64,000 nt of DNA, taken from positions 62,001 to 126,000 of the forward strand of contig PMOL01000013.1 of NCBI GenBank assembly GCA_003162415.1, in the 5' to 3' direction. Shown piece after piece: positions 1 to 7,761 of the stretch. The DNA is from Candidatus Dormiibacterota bacterium (GTDB lineage: Bacteria; Chloroflexota; Dormibacteria; Aeolococcales; Aeolococcaceae). The notes under the pieces were generated by a model. The model was not told the DNA's origin, ran no database searches, and was given only the letters and a program-made list of their open reading frames with translations. A program made the position numbers and the translations under genes. Within the stretch, counting starts at the first letter, position 1. The number at the start of each line of letters is the position of its first letter.

Positions 1-855
1 CGTCATCCCCTCGACCTCACCGACCCCAGGACGCTCACGGCGGTGGGACGTCGCGTCGGGCTCCGCCGGGACACGAGCCTGGGGCAGCACTTCCTCATCG
101 ACCGCGACGTGCTCGATGCCATCGTCGACGCCCTTGACCCCGGACCCGACAGCGAGATCCTCGAGATCGGCTGCGGGCTCGGGACCCTCACCGGCGCGCT
201 CGCGGCGCGCGCACGGCGCGTGGTCGCAATCGACATCGACCCGGCCTGCGTTGCGGGAACCGAGATCACCCAGCGCGGGAATGCGAACGTCACCGTGCTC
301 GAGGCGGATGCCCGAGTCGTGGACCCGGCGGGCCTCGGCTTCACCAAGGGGTGGCTCGCAACGGGCAACCTTCCCTACCAGCTCACTGGCCTCGTGCTGA
401 TGCGCCTGGTCGAGGCGGAGGATCCGCCCGCTCGCGCGGTCGTGCTCGTCCAGCGCGAAGTCGCCGCACGGCTCGCCGCCGGTCCGGGCGACTGGAGTCT
501 CGCGACCGTCGCCATCCGCAGCCTCGCGGAGGTGGAGCGAATCCGCGACGTGCCGCCGGAGGCCTTCGATCCACCCCCTGCGGTGCATTCGTCGATCATC
601 AGGATCGTGCCCGCGGCGAAAGCCGACCCGGCGATCCGGGCGTCGATGCTCGCACTGGCCAAGCCCCTTTTCCAGTCGCGCCGAAAGACCCTGCGCAACG
701 GCGTCTCGCGGGCGCTCGGCGGCGACCTGGCCGGCGCGGGGGCAGCTCTTGCCGGCGCGGGCATCGATCCGGGGCGCCGGCCGGGTACGCTTCGCCTCGA
801 TGAGTGGGAGCTCCTCGCTCGCGCAGTCGCGGAGGTGAGGTCGGTCACGCGATGA
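1..855 (+). CDS. rsmA: 16S rRNA (adenine-1518/1519) dimethyltransferase RsmA/KsgA, 5' partial
   Basis: RsmA dimethylates two adjacent adenines in helix 45 of 16S rRNA late in small-subunit assembly, using S-adenosylmethionine. The frame is open from base 1 and reads LTDPRTL then SLGQHFL, the normal N-terminal signature. The GTG at 43 falls inside this conserved part, so the true start probably lies left of the window. The SAM motif EIGCGLGTLTGAL and the catalytic motif NLPY (about base 370) are intact, and the C-terminal helical domain is complete. The stop overlaps the next ATG by 4 bp (ATGA). Confidence 0.93.
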   Translation, partial: RHPLDLTDPRTLTAVGRRVGLRRDTSLGQHFLIDRDVLDAIVDALDPGPDSEILEIGCGLGTLTGALAARARRVVAIDIDPACVAGTEITQRGNANVTVLEADARVVDPAGLGFTKGWLATGNLPYQLTGLVLMRLVEAEDPPARAVVLVQREVAARLAAGPGDWSLATVAIRSLAEVERIRDVPPEAFDPPPAVHSSIIRIVPAAKADPAIRASMLALAKPLFQSRRKTLRNGVSRALGGDLAGAGAALAGAGIDPGRRPGTLRLDEWELLARAVAEVRSVTR

Positions 856-2249
856 GGCAGCCCGTCACCCGTGGCGCAACCGAGTCCCGCGAGGACGGCC
901 AGGTTGCACCGCTCCACGCCGCGCGCCCCGCCATCGCCGCTGCCCCGGAGCAGCGGAAAGGATTCGCCGCGGTGCTGCGCCGCCGCGATTTCCGATTCCT
1001 GTGGTTGGCACAGCTGCTCTCGCAGCTCGCCGACAAGTTCCTCATGTTCACGCTGCTTGTCTTCATGTACACGCTCACCAAACGCGCGTCGCTGCAGTCC
1101 GTGCTGATGATCGCGTACACGTTGCCGAGCGTCCTGCTCAGCGCGCCCGCCGGCGTCTACGCGGATCGACACGACAAACGTGCGCTGATGATCGGCACCA
1201 ACGTGGCCCGCGCCGGCCTCATCCTCCTCGTCCCGATTGCGCAGCTGTTCCCGCCGCTGCGCGGCCAGGCGTGGCCGCTCATCGTGATCACGCTGCTGTT
1301 CAGCTCGGCGGGACAGATCTTCGCTCCGGCGGAAGCCGCGAGCATCCCGACGCTGGTCACTCGGCGGCAGATCACCGAGGCAACGTCGCTCTTCATGACC
1401 ACGGTCATCCTCACCCTGGTCCTCGGTGTGCCGGCGGCGACGATCGCCATCGGCTTGTTCGGCAGCCAGGCACCCTTCTACATTGCGACGGGTCTCTTCG
1501 GACTCGCGGCGATATCAGTCTGGAGGGTGCGTGTCAGCCTGCGTGCCGAGCAGGCGGCCAGCGGCCCGACGCCCAGTATCCTGCGCGAGCTGCGCGACGG
1601 TATCGACATCCTCCGCAACAGCCCGCCACTGCGCCTCGGTCTCTATCAGCTGACCCTTGCGATCGTTGTGGTCTTCACCATCTTCGCGCTCGGGCCGGTG
1701 TATCTCGTCGAGGTGCTCAAGCGGTCGGACACCGAGACCTACATCGTGCTGGTGCCGGCGATGTTCGGGCTCATCGGCACGGCTGCGCTGCTCGGGCAGC
1801 GCGCGAGTTTCCCGCGCGCCAAGACGCTGGTTGCAGCCATCAGTGGCGCGGGCTTGTCGCTGCTCATCATGGGAATCGTTCCCGATGTGCTTCGCACGCA
1901 CGACCAGCCGGGGTTGATGGTTCCGCTCGCGGTCGCGGTCGGAGTGCTGTTCGGATGTGCGCTGGGCGCGATGCTCATCCCCGGCTTCACCGTGCTGCAG
2001 GAACGCACCGACACCGAAAGCCGTGGACGCATCTTCGGCGGCATCTTCACGGTGATCAATGCTGCGGTGGCGATTCCGCTGCTCCTCGCCGGCGTGATCT
2101 CCGACCTGATCGGCGTGGCGCGCGTTGTCGCTGCGCTTGGCGCGATTCTCATCATCATCGCGGCGGCGGTTCGATGGTTCGGCTGGCAGCGTCTCCAGGT
2201 GCTCGAGCCGGACATCGCATCGACCGCCGAAGGCCTCGACCAGACCTGA
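852..2249 (+). CDS. MFS transporter (drug/metabolite exporter-like)
   Basis: A 465-residue integral membrane protein with about 12 predicted hydrophobic segments starting near residue 50. It has the MFS loop 2-3 signature (APAGVYADRHDKR) and a long central cytoplasmic loop. The substrate cannot be read from sequence. The overall pattern resembles EntS/macrolide-type exporters. The start at 852 was chosen because its ATG overlaps the rsmA stop. The roughly 45 residues before the first membrane segment are hydrophilic. It is probably co-transcribed with rsmA. Confidence 0.82.
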   Translation: MRQPVTRGATESREDGQVAPLHAARPAIAAAPEQRKGFAAVLRRRDFRFLWLAQLLSQLADKFLMFTLLVFMYTLTKRASLQSVLMIAYTLPSVLLSAPAGVYADRHDKRALMIGTNVARAGLILLVPIAQLFPPLRGQAWPLIVITLLFSSAGQIFAPAEAASIPTLVTRRQITEATSLFMTTVILTLVLGVPAATIAIGLFGSQAPFYIATGLFGLAAISVWRVRVSLRAEQAASGPTPSILRELRDGIDILRNSPPLRLGLYQLTLAIVVVFTIFALGPVYLVEVLKRSDTETYIVLVPAMFGLIGTAALLGQRASFPRAKTLVAAISGAGLSLLIMGIVPDVLRTHDQPGLMVPLAVAVGVLFGCALGAMLIPGFTVLQERTDTESRGRIFGGIFTVINAAVAIPLLLAGVISDLIGVARVVAALGAILIIIAAAVRWFGWQRLQVLEPDIASTAEGLDQT

Positions 2250-2362
2250 TCGCAAATCTGCAACGACGGTGTCGCGGACCGGTGGATTAGCCGGTGTCCC
2301 GAGGCCGCGGTGGGAAGCTCCGAGGCCTTGCGGACCGGAGTGGCCGGCCCGGCGGAGGAGTG

Positions 2363-2554
2363 ATGCGAGCAGTCGTGACGTGTGAGTGCTGTGGACACCG
2401 GCAGGCAATTGCCCGCCAGATCGTCCGGCCTGAATCGTTCAACCTTGTGTGCCACAGCTGCGAGGGCGTGCTGCGCGTCGAGGTGACCGTCGGTGACCTT
2501 GCGGCAGCCCAGCACGCCATGGGCAAGAAGACGCAGCCGGTCGCCTGGGTCTGA
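2363..2554 (+). CDS. Small zinc-ribbon protein, 63 aa, function unknown
   Basis: A short soluble protein with two cysteine pairs, CECC near the N terminus and CHSC about 25 residues later, a spacing typical of a single zinc ribbon. A good ribosome binding site (GGAGGAG, 2353-2359) precedes the ATG at 2363. Longer in-frame extensions lack such a site. It lies between the MFS gene and tRNA-Val. No family is recognised. A nucleic-acid or protein-binding role is possible but is not shown by the sequence. Confidence 0.6.
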   Translation: MRAVVTCECCGHRQAIARQIVRPESFNLVCHSCEGVLRVEVTVGDLAAAQHAMGKKTQPVAWV

Positions 2555-2628
2555 CTACCTCGATCCCGGGAGAGGCGCCGGGGCACTGGTATCATCGAGG
2601 ACGCTCACGCTTGCCGGGTGCGAGCCAG

Positions 2629-2705
2629 GGGCGCATAGCTCAGTTGGTACGAGCGCTGCGTTGACATCGCAGAGGTCATAGGTTCGATCCCTATTGCGCC
2701 CACCA
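2629..2705 (+). tRNA. tRNA-Val (anticodon GAC)
   Basis: The cloverleaf folds by eye. The acceptor is GGGCGCA pairing with TGCGCCC, and the D arm is GCTC/GAGC. The anticodon stem is CTGCG/CGCAG around loop TTGACAT, giving anticodon GAC. The T arm is ATAGG/CCTAT with loop TTCGATC. CCA is encoded (2703-2705). It reads valine GTC/GTT codons. Confidence 0.95.
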
Positions 2706-2724
2706 TTGCGCCCACCAGGCGCAA
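2694..2724 (+). repeat. Tandem duplication of the tRNA-Val 3' end plus hairpin
   Basis: The 12 bases TTGCGCCCACCA at 2694-2705 (the tRNA 3' end with CCA) are repeated exactly at 2706-2717. The second copy then forms a perfect 7-bp hairpin: TTGCGCC 2706-2712, loop CACCA, GGCGCAA 2718-2724. A copied tRNA 3' end is the usual product of integrase-mediated insertion at a tRNA. No integrase is visible here. The hairpin is not followed by a T run. Confidence 0.75.
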
Positions 2725-2751
2725 GTCGAGGTCCATCTGGTGTCGGTCGCC

Positions 2752-2973
2752 TCAGCCAGTCCCCGCAGCGAGGACAGACGGTGGTTCGGCACCCCATGTG
2801 GAGCCGTTCAGGACCCAGAGGACGTTAAGCGGATTGGGCCGCAGTGCGGAGCCGATGATGATCACGCGTCCGATACGCGTGTCGCTGATCAGTGTTGCGC
2901 CAGCCGTGTCGACATCGGGGGATACAGGATTCACCTCGCGCCAGGATGTTCCATCCAGTGCCCAGGTGCACGC
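2752..2973 (-). pseudogene. C-terminal fragment of a kelch/beta-propeller-like protein
   Basis: The reverse strand reads a coherent protein tail of about 74 residues. It has two repeats of the pattern W-x-L-[DN]-G-[ST]-[ST]-W separated by a segment ending GRVIIIG. This resembles bacterial kelch-like repeats (W-x-W-[ND]-G-T-x-W, GxxVLFGG). No start, signal or upstream domain exists. The resemblance stops at about 2973, where the HNH fragment begins on the other strand. Probably a remnant with no function. Confidence 0.4.
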
Positions 2974-2978
2974 CATGG

Positions 2979-3416
2979 ACCCGGGAGCTGCGCTCCTGCG
3001 CCGATGCAACCCCGGCCGAGTTGAGCGGCGTGGGGCCGATCCATCCGGAGACCGCGCGCCGCATCGCCTGTGACGCGGTGCGGACCGTGATGACGGTCGC
3101 GCCGCCGGCTGATGGTGCGGGGTGGACGACCATCCGCCCGCGTGTCATGCCGCTCTCGGTTGGCCGAGCCGCGCGCATCATCCCGCCACACATCCGCACG
3201 GCGCTCCGCCTCCGCGACCAGGGCTGTCGTTTTCCGGGGTGCGATCGACCGCCCGGGTGGACGGATGGCCACCACATCGTCCACTGGCCGGACGGCGGTC
3301 GAACTGAGCTCGACAACCTGGTCTCCCTGTGCCGGCCGCACCACCGCCGCGTGCACGAACAGGGTTGGCGTATCCACATCGCTGATGGAATTGCCGTCGT
3401 GGAGCCGCCACCCTGA
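2979..3416 (+). pseudogene. C-terminal fragment of an HNH endonuclease (13E12/DUF222-type)
   Basis: About 145 residues match the tail of the DUF222/13E12-repeat HNH proteins. The segment ATPAELSGVGPIHPETARR is followed by a complete HNH domain: CRFPGC, then DGHHIVHW, LDNLVSLCRPHH and RVHE. The zinc and catalytic residues look intact, but the DUF222 N-terminal domain is absent. Similarity begins abruptly where the reverse kelch-like fragment ends. An open frame extends to an ATG at 2892 through sequence with no family resemblance. Probably a truncated mobile-element-associated gene. Confidence 0.7.
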
Positions 3417-3564
3417 CGAAATGGCTGCGCGATCCGGCGCGTTTTTGGGAGAGCGAACTCAGCACCATCGGACAATGCTGAAGAGACTCTCTTTCAGCGG
3501 GCGCGACGCCACGCTCCAAGGAGCCAAAAGACCGTGCTACGGTCCGGAAGTAAGGAGGCGATAG

Positions 3565-4419
3565 GTGGCTGCTGACGCTTACTCGGATGAGCGCAACATC
3601 GAGGAGCTGTGCCTGCGTCTCTTGGGCCATCCGCATCCAGAAGGTCCCACGAGCGTGGAACTCTTCGCAAGCCGCCTGCCCGAATTGGTGGAGGCCGACA
3701 TCCCGGTGCTGCCCGATTGGAGAGTGCTGGGGAGTGCGCTCTATTCACGGACTGGCCGACCAACTCTCGTGGAAGTTGTCGTTGACGCACCGAACTCATT
3801 CGCCGAATTGGTGGGACCTTTCCAACATGCACTAGCAGCGACGGGATGGACCGTTCTCGAGCCGACGGGTCCGATGCATGGCGGTTTTGTCTCCGCCGAT
3901 CTCGGTGAGGGCCGAGCGTTTCGCCGCGACGGGCGAGGCCCGGTCTTGTCGATCAGCGGAGTCAGTCGCGATGGGGTGGCAACGGACGTGCGCCTCAGGC
4001 TGGACTGGGACGCAGCGCGACATCTCTCGCGAACCCCGCACATGCCCCCTGACGGAGCTGAGCGGATACCGCCGCTGAGTGCACCGGCCGGCGTTCGGCT
4101 ACGGGGACAGCACGGCGGCGGGGGCAGCGGACACTGGACTTCCGAGTCCACCGTCGAGACCGACCGGTCCGTTGGCGAGATAGAGGCCCACTTCGCCGAA
4201 CAGCTTGTCCAAGCTGGTTGGGCTCGTGTCGGCGGCAGCACCGACGACACTGTCGGTTGGAGTTCGTGGCGGCTTCCAGGCGACGGGAACTGGCATGGAC
4301 TCCTCCTGGTCCTCGCCGCGTTTCGTCCGGGCGAGCGATCGTTGACCCTGCGGGTCGAACAGAGCGAACCGAGCGAGGAACTGTGGAGTTCTTACTCGGT
4401 GTCCAGCCAGTCAGGCTGA
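3565..4419 (+). CDS. Hypothetical protein, 284 aa, with two similar halves
   Basis: The GTG start has a textbook ribosome binding site (AAGGAGG, 3552-3558, 6-nt gap) and an extended -10-like TGCTACGGT at 3535-3543. No signal peptide or membrane segment is seen. Two segments (about residues 65-155 and 190-272) share a pattern: V-x-x-D/T-x-S-x-x-E-x-x-x-x-F, then GW about 10 residues on, then a beta-rich stretch ending LTLRVEQ or VRLRLDW. This suggests an internal duplication of one alpha/beta unit. No known family is recognised. Confidence 0.7.
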   Translation: MAADAYSDERNIEELCLRLLGHPHPEGPTSVELFASRLPELVEADIPVLPDWRVLGSALYSRTGRPTLVEVVVDAPNSFAELVGPFQHALAATGWTVLEPTGPMHGGFVSADLGEGRAFRRDGRGPVLSISGVSRDGVATDVRLRLDWDAARHLSRTPHMPPDGAERIPPLSAPAGVRLRGQHGGGGSGHWTSESTVETDRSVGEIEAHFAEQLVQAGWARVGGSTDDTVGWSSWRLPGDGNWHGLLLVLAAFRPGERSLTLRVEQSEPSEELWSSYSVSSQSG

Positions 4420-4520
4420 TCGTCGCCGGCTAGCGAGTCGTTCCGCTACTGCTCCGCGTATCCCGGCGCACGCCCGCCTGCCGCCACGACCAGACGCCGC
4501 CGGCGAGAGATGATTGCGAT

Positions 4521-5141
4521 GTGGAGCCGGAACCAGAAGTCGCCATAGTCTGGAGCCGGGAGGCGCACCGGCGTCTGCGAGTCACCGTCCTGGCCATCGA
4601 TGACGCAGCGGTCCGCCAGCCGAGCCGGTTGCCAGGCTGGACCATCGGTCACGTGCTCACACACATCGCCCGCAATGCCGATGGACACACGCGTCGCCTC
4701 GAAGGCGCGCTGAACGGGATCGAGGTTGCCCGGTACCCCGGCGGGCCAGAGCAGCGAGACGGCGAAATCGAGGCGGGCGCAGAGCGAACCGCGCGCCAGC
4801 TCTATGAGGATGTCGATGAGTCGGCGAAGCGGCTCGAAGCCACCTGGGAGCGATCGATGACAGCGGGGTGGCCGAATGCCCACCTGGTTGCGACCGACAG
4901 GTTTCCGACCACCGGGAGCCCGTTGCGTCGCCTCCGCGAGGTGGAGGTCCACCACGTGGACCTCGGGCTCGGGTACGAGGTGACCGACTGGCCGGACGAG
5001 TACGTCGCGTGGGAGCTACCGGTGGCGCTCGCGCGCCTCCCGGCGCGTCTGGCGAACCCGAAGGACGCCCAGCGACTCCTCGGGTGGCTGACCGGGCGGT
5101 CTCCAAATCTCGACGGCATCGAGCTTCCGCCGTGGATGTAG
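4521..5141 (+). CDS. DinB/mycothiol-dependent maleylpyruvate isomerase-family protein
   Basis: The N-terminal four-helix bundle carries the signature SRLPGWTIGHVLTHIARNAD, and a later REVEVHHVDL segment supplies the other likely metal-ligand histidine. This is the pattern of the MDMPI/DinB superfamily, whose members use a divalent metal and often a low-molecular-weight thiol. At 206 residues it holds the metal-binding domain with only a short C-terminal extension. Substrate and thiol are unknown. It starts at GTG 4521 and is separate from the upstream orphan by about 100 bp. Confidence 0.72.
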   Translation: MEPEPEVAIVWSREAHRRLRVTVLAIDDAAVRQPSRLPGWTIGHVLTHIARNADGHTRRLEGALNGIEVARYPGGPEQRDGEIEAGAERTARQLYEDVDESAKRLEATWERSMTAGWPNAHLVATDRFPTTGSPLRRLREVEVHHVDLGLGYEVTDWPDEYVAWELPVALARLPARLANPKDAQRLLGWLTGRSPNLDGIELPPWM

Positions 5142-5166
5142 GTGCGGCTCCAGCTGACAGGGGTGT

Positions 5167-5661
5167 CTAACGGGCTCGGATCTGGTTGCTCTCCGCGAGG
5201 AATCGTTCGAGGTGGGTCACGACGAAGCGATGGTCCTCGACCTGCGGGAGCCCCGAGACCGCGACCGTCCCGATGCAGCCGCTCGTCTCGAGGATGATCG
5301 GGAAAGCTCCGCCATGGGCCGCGAAGGTCGCGACGTCCAGACGAGAGTCGACGTCGAAGTCACGACCCTCGGCGCGGAAGGTGCAGCCGACGAAGTACGA
5401 GGAGTGACCGTAGCGGTCGACCACGGCTGCCTTGCGCAGCAGCCATCCGTCGTTGTCGGCCGACGAGCCCGGCAGCGCGGCGTGGAACAGGCATTGGCCA
5501 TTGCGACGGATCGAGATCGCGATGGGCAGCTGCGCGCTGAGCGCCTCGGCGCGCAGTCGTGACCCAAGATCCCAGGCCGTGGTGTGGTCGAACGCCGTGA
5601 AGACCAGTCGCTTCTCCTCGGCGAGCAGTTGGGCAAGTAGTTGAGCGTCGGCTTCGGTCAC
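5167..5661 (-). CDS. UPF0303/DUF336 (GlcG/HbpS-like, 'heme-degrading domain') protein
   Basis: A 164-residue alpha/beta protein of the DUF336/UPF0303 family, seen in TAFDHTTAWDLG near the N terminus, IRRNGQCLFHAALPG in the middle and a GAFPIILETSGCIGTVAVSGLPQ-type C-terminal core (quoted in part). Some relatives bind heme or small oxidised molecules, and the biochemical role is unsettled. GTG 5661 overlaps the stop of the upstream oxidoreductase gene (GTGA), so it is translationally coupled as the last gene of the dehydratase arm. An in-frame open stretch further upstream is antisense-like and was not used. Confidence 0.78.
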   Translation of the reverse strand: MTEADAQLLAQLLAEEKRLVFTAFDHTTAWDLGSRLRAEALSAQLPIAISIRRNGQCLFHAALPGSSADNDGWLLRKAAVVDRYGHSSYFVGCTFRAEGRDFDVDSRLDVATFAAHGGAFPIILETSGCIGTVAVSGLPQVEDHRFVVTHLERFLAESNQIRAR

Positions 5662-6740
5662 GCGCGGGGCACCGGCACCACGGCACCGGTGGCGGCGCTG
5701 ACCCTCGCGGCCTCGAGCGCGGTGGCGGTGGCGACGGCATCGTGGGCGTTGACCGGCGGTGGGTTGAGCCCCCGGACGGCTCTCGCGAAAGCGGGGTAGA
5801 AGAGATCCCATCGACCACGTTCCGTCGGATACGGCGCGGATGTCGTGCCGGTATGCAGCGTGCCGTGACTGTCGGGCGGCTCGACGCCCCACCGATCGCC
5901 CAGGGTCGCGGGCGTTTCGCCGGCGAGGAGCAGATCCTCCTGGGTGTCCGCGGGGCCGAGCACGTAGGTTCCTTGGGTGCCGGTGACTCGATATCGGGGG
6001 CCTGGTGCGGATTGGCTCCAGCTTCCCATCAGGTGCGACCGTGAGCCGTTTGCATGCGTGACCGCGATGAAGACGTCGTCGTCGAGCCCCGAATCGCGGA
6101 TGCGCCATTCGGCGTACACCGAGACCGCCGGCCCGAGCAGCACGAGCGCCTGGTCCATGAGATGGCTTCCGAAGTCGCGGAGCGTGCCGCCACCGGACCG
6201 GCCCGGTCCGCGCTCGGGAGCCCAGCGTTCGAAGCGCGACTCCAGCCGCGTCACAGTCCCGAGTGCACCGCCGGCGACGAGTTGCTGAACTGTGCGGAAA
6301 TCCGAATCCCAGCGGCGGTTCTGATACGGGCTCAGGACGAGTCCGCGCTCATCGGCGAGTTCGACGGTATGCCGCGCCGCATCGGGATCCAGCGCGAACG
6401 GTTTGTCGCAGACGACCGCGAGCCCGAGTTGCAGCGCCGCCTCGGTGACGCTGGAATGCGTCTCGGCCGGCGTGGAGATCGCGACCGCCTCAACCCCCGC
6501 ATCGACGAGTTCGGCGAGCGATCCGAACGTGCGCGCGCCCGGCACTTCACGAGCCACGAGTGCCTGACGCTCCGGGGAGGACGTCATGACCCCGATCAGG
6601 TCGCACTCGGGTGCGGCCACGAGCAGCGGGGTGTGAAAGTACCGGCCACCAAACCCGTATCCGACCATGGCGAATCGCACCGGGGTCATGGCTGCGATCC
6701 CGCTGTCACCCCGAGCAGGCGCGCCGCTCTCGCCGGTCAT
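5658..6740 (-). CDS. Gfo/Idh/MocA family NAD(P)-dependent oxidoreductase (second copy)
   Basis: A 360-residue protein with an N-terminal Rossmann fold (VGYGFGG) and the family lysine in CDKPFA, the usual EKP position with D in place of E. The GFO/IDH/MocA C-terminal beta-sheet domain follows. Such enzymes oxidise a hydroxyl of sugars, inositols or related polyols. ATG 6740 overlaps the stop of the preceding gene (ATGA). A second ATG at 6689 would give a protein starting MTPVRF and is also plausible. Only about distant similarity to the adjacent paralogue is evident. Confidence 0.85.
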   Translation of the reverse strand: MTGESGAPARGDSGIAAMTPVRFAMVGYGFGGRYFHTPLLVAAPECDLIGVMTSSPERQALVAREVPGARTFGSLAELVDAGVEAVAISTPAETHSSVTEAALQLGLAVVCDKPFALDPDAARHTVELADERGLVLSPYQNRRWDSDFRTVQQLVAGGALGTVTRLESRFERWAPERGPGRSGGGTLRDFGSHLMDQALVLLGPAVSVYAEWRIRDSGLDDDVFIAVTHANGSRSHLMGSWSQSAPGPRYRVTGTQGTYVLGPADTQEDLLLAGETPATLGDRWGVEPPDSHGTLHTGTTSAPYPTERGRWDLFYPAFARAVRGLNPPPVNAHDAVATATALEAARVSAATGAVVPVPRA

Positions 6741-7744
6741 CGCTCGCCCGGGTAGACGACGCCGACGGCGGCGCGAGCGCCGTCGAGAATCTCCAGGATG
6801 GCAATCGTGTCGGCGTGTTGGATCAGCGGGCTCTCCAGGAGGCCGGCGCGGAGACACCGCTCAACCTCCTCGATCTCGGGCTGGTAGCCGCGACCGTTTC
6901 CAGCCAGCGGATCCGGCGTATGCACCTCACCCGCGTCGGTATGGAGGATCAGCCCCGTGGGCCGGTATGCCTCGGGCAGGAACGAGATCCATCCCTTTGT
7001 GCCAAGGATGGCAGCTTCATTGGGAGCATGGATGAGCGCCGAGGTCCAGAGCTGTGCCCCCGGATGGTCGCCGTACATCCACTGCATGGCGACGGTCTCA
7101 TCCGAGCCGGTGGGGGAGAGCGTTCCGACGGTGCGGACCTCGTCAGGTTGTCCCAGGAAGAGGAACGCGAACGTGGCCGGGTAGACCCCCAGGTCGAGCA
7201 GCGCGCCTCCTCCGTTGGCCAGCTCGTACAGCCGGTTCTTGGGATCGAATGCGCGGCCGAGCCCGAACTCGTTGCGCACGCCGCGGACCTCACCGATCGC
7301 TCCGTCGGCGATCAATTGCTGTGCCTGACGGACCAGAGGATTGGTCCGCGTCCACATGGCTTCCATCGAGAACACACCCGCCTCGGTCGCGGCGGCGAAG
7401 ACCTCCCGCGCATCGCGTGCGTTGAGGCAGACGGGCTTCTCGATGAGCACCGCCTTACCCGCCTCGATGGCGAGGAGAGCGTGCTCCCGGTGATATGGGT
7501 GCGTCGTCGTGACGTACACGACATCGACCTCATCGTCGTTGACGAGCGACCTGTAGTCGCCGTAGCTGCGTGCCGCCCCGTGCTTGGCAGCGAAACGCGC
7601 GGCGCGGTCGGCATGTCGGGCAGCAACCGCTGTGACGACGTTGCCGCTGGTGAGGTTGATGTCGCCGCTGACGGTGTCGGCAATGCCGCCCGCGCCGAGG
7701 ATGCCCCAGCGAATCGGACGGCCGTCGGCGATGGGTGTTGGCAT
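6737..7744 (-). CDS. Gfo/Idh/MocA family oxidoreductase (dihydrodiol-dehydrogenase-like)
   Basis: A 335-residue NAD(P)-binding oxidoreductase. The N terminus reads WGILGAGGIADT (dinucleotide motif), IEKPV holds the catalytic lysine, and the MEAMWTR plus LLDLGVYP motifs are typical of the subfamily with trans-1,2-dihydrodiol/D-xylose dehydrogenases. The substrate is probably a sugar or sugar derivative. It is 17 bp downstream of the dehydratase gene and overlaps the next oxidoreductase by 4 bp, so it belongs to the same transcript. Confidence 0.87.
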   Translation of the reverse strand: MPTPIADGRPIRWGILGAGGIADTVSGDINLTSGNVVTAVAARHADRAARFAAKHGAARSYGDYRSLVNDDEVDVVYVTTTHPYHREHALLAIEAGKAVLIEKPVCLNARDAREVFAAATEAGVFSMEAMWTRTNPLVRQAQQLIADGAIGEVRGVRNEFGLGRAFDPKNRLYELANGGGALLDLGVYPATFAFLFLGQPDEVRTVGTLSPTGSDETVAMQWMYGDHPGAQLWTSALIHAPNEAAILGTKGWISFLPEAYRPTGLILHTDAGEVHTPDPLAGNGRGYQPEIEEVERCLRAGLLESPLIQHADTIAILEILDGARAAVGVVYPGER

Positions 7745-7761
7745 GGTGATCTGTTCCTCTC

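Noticed and set aside
2892..2978. N-terminal extension of the HNH open frame
   Set aside because: It overlaps the reverse kelch-like fragment and has no DUF222 resemblance, so it is not an intact start of the endonuclease.
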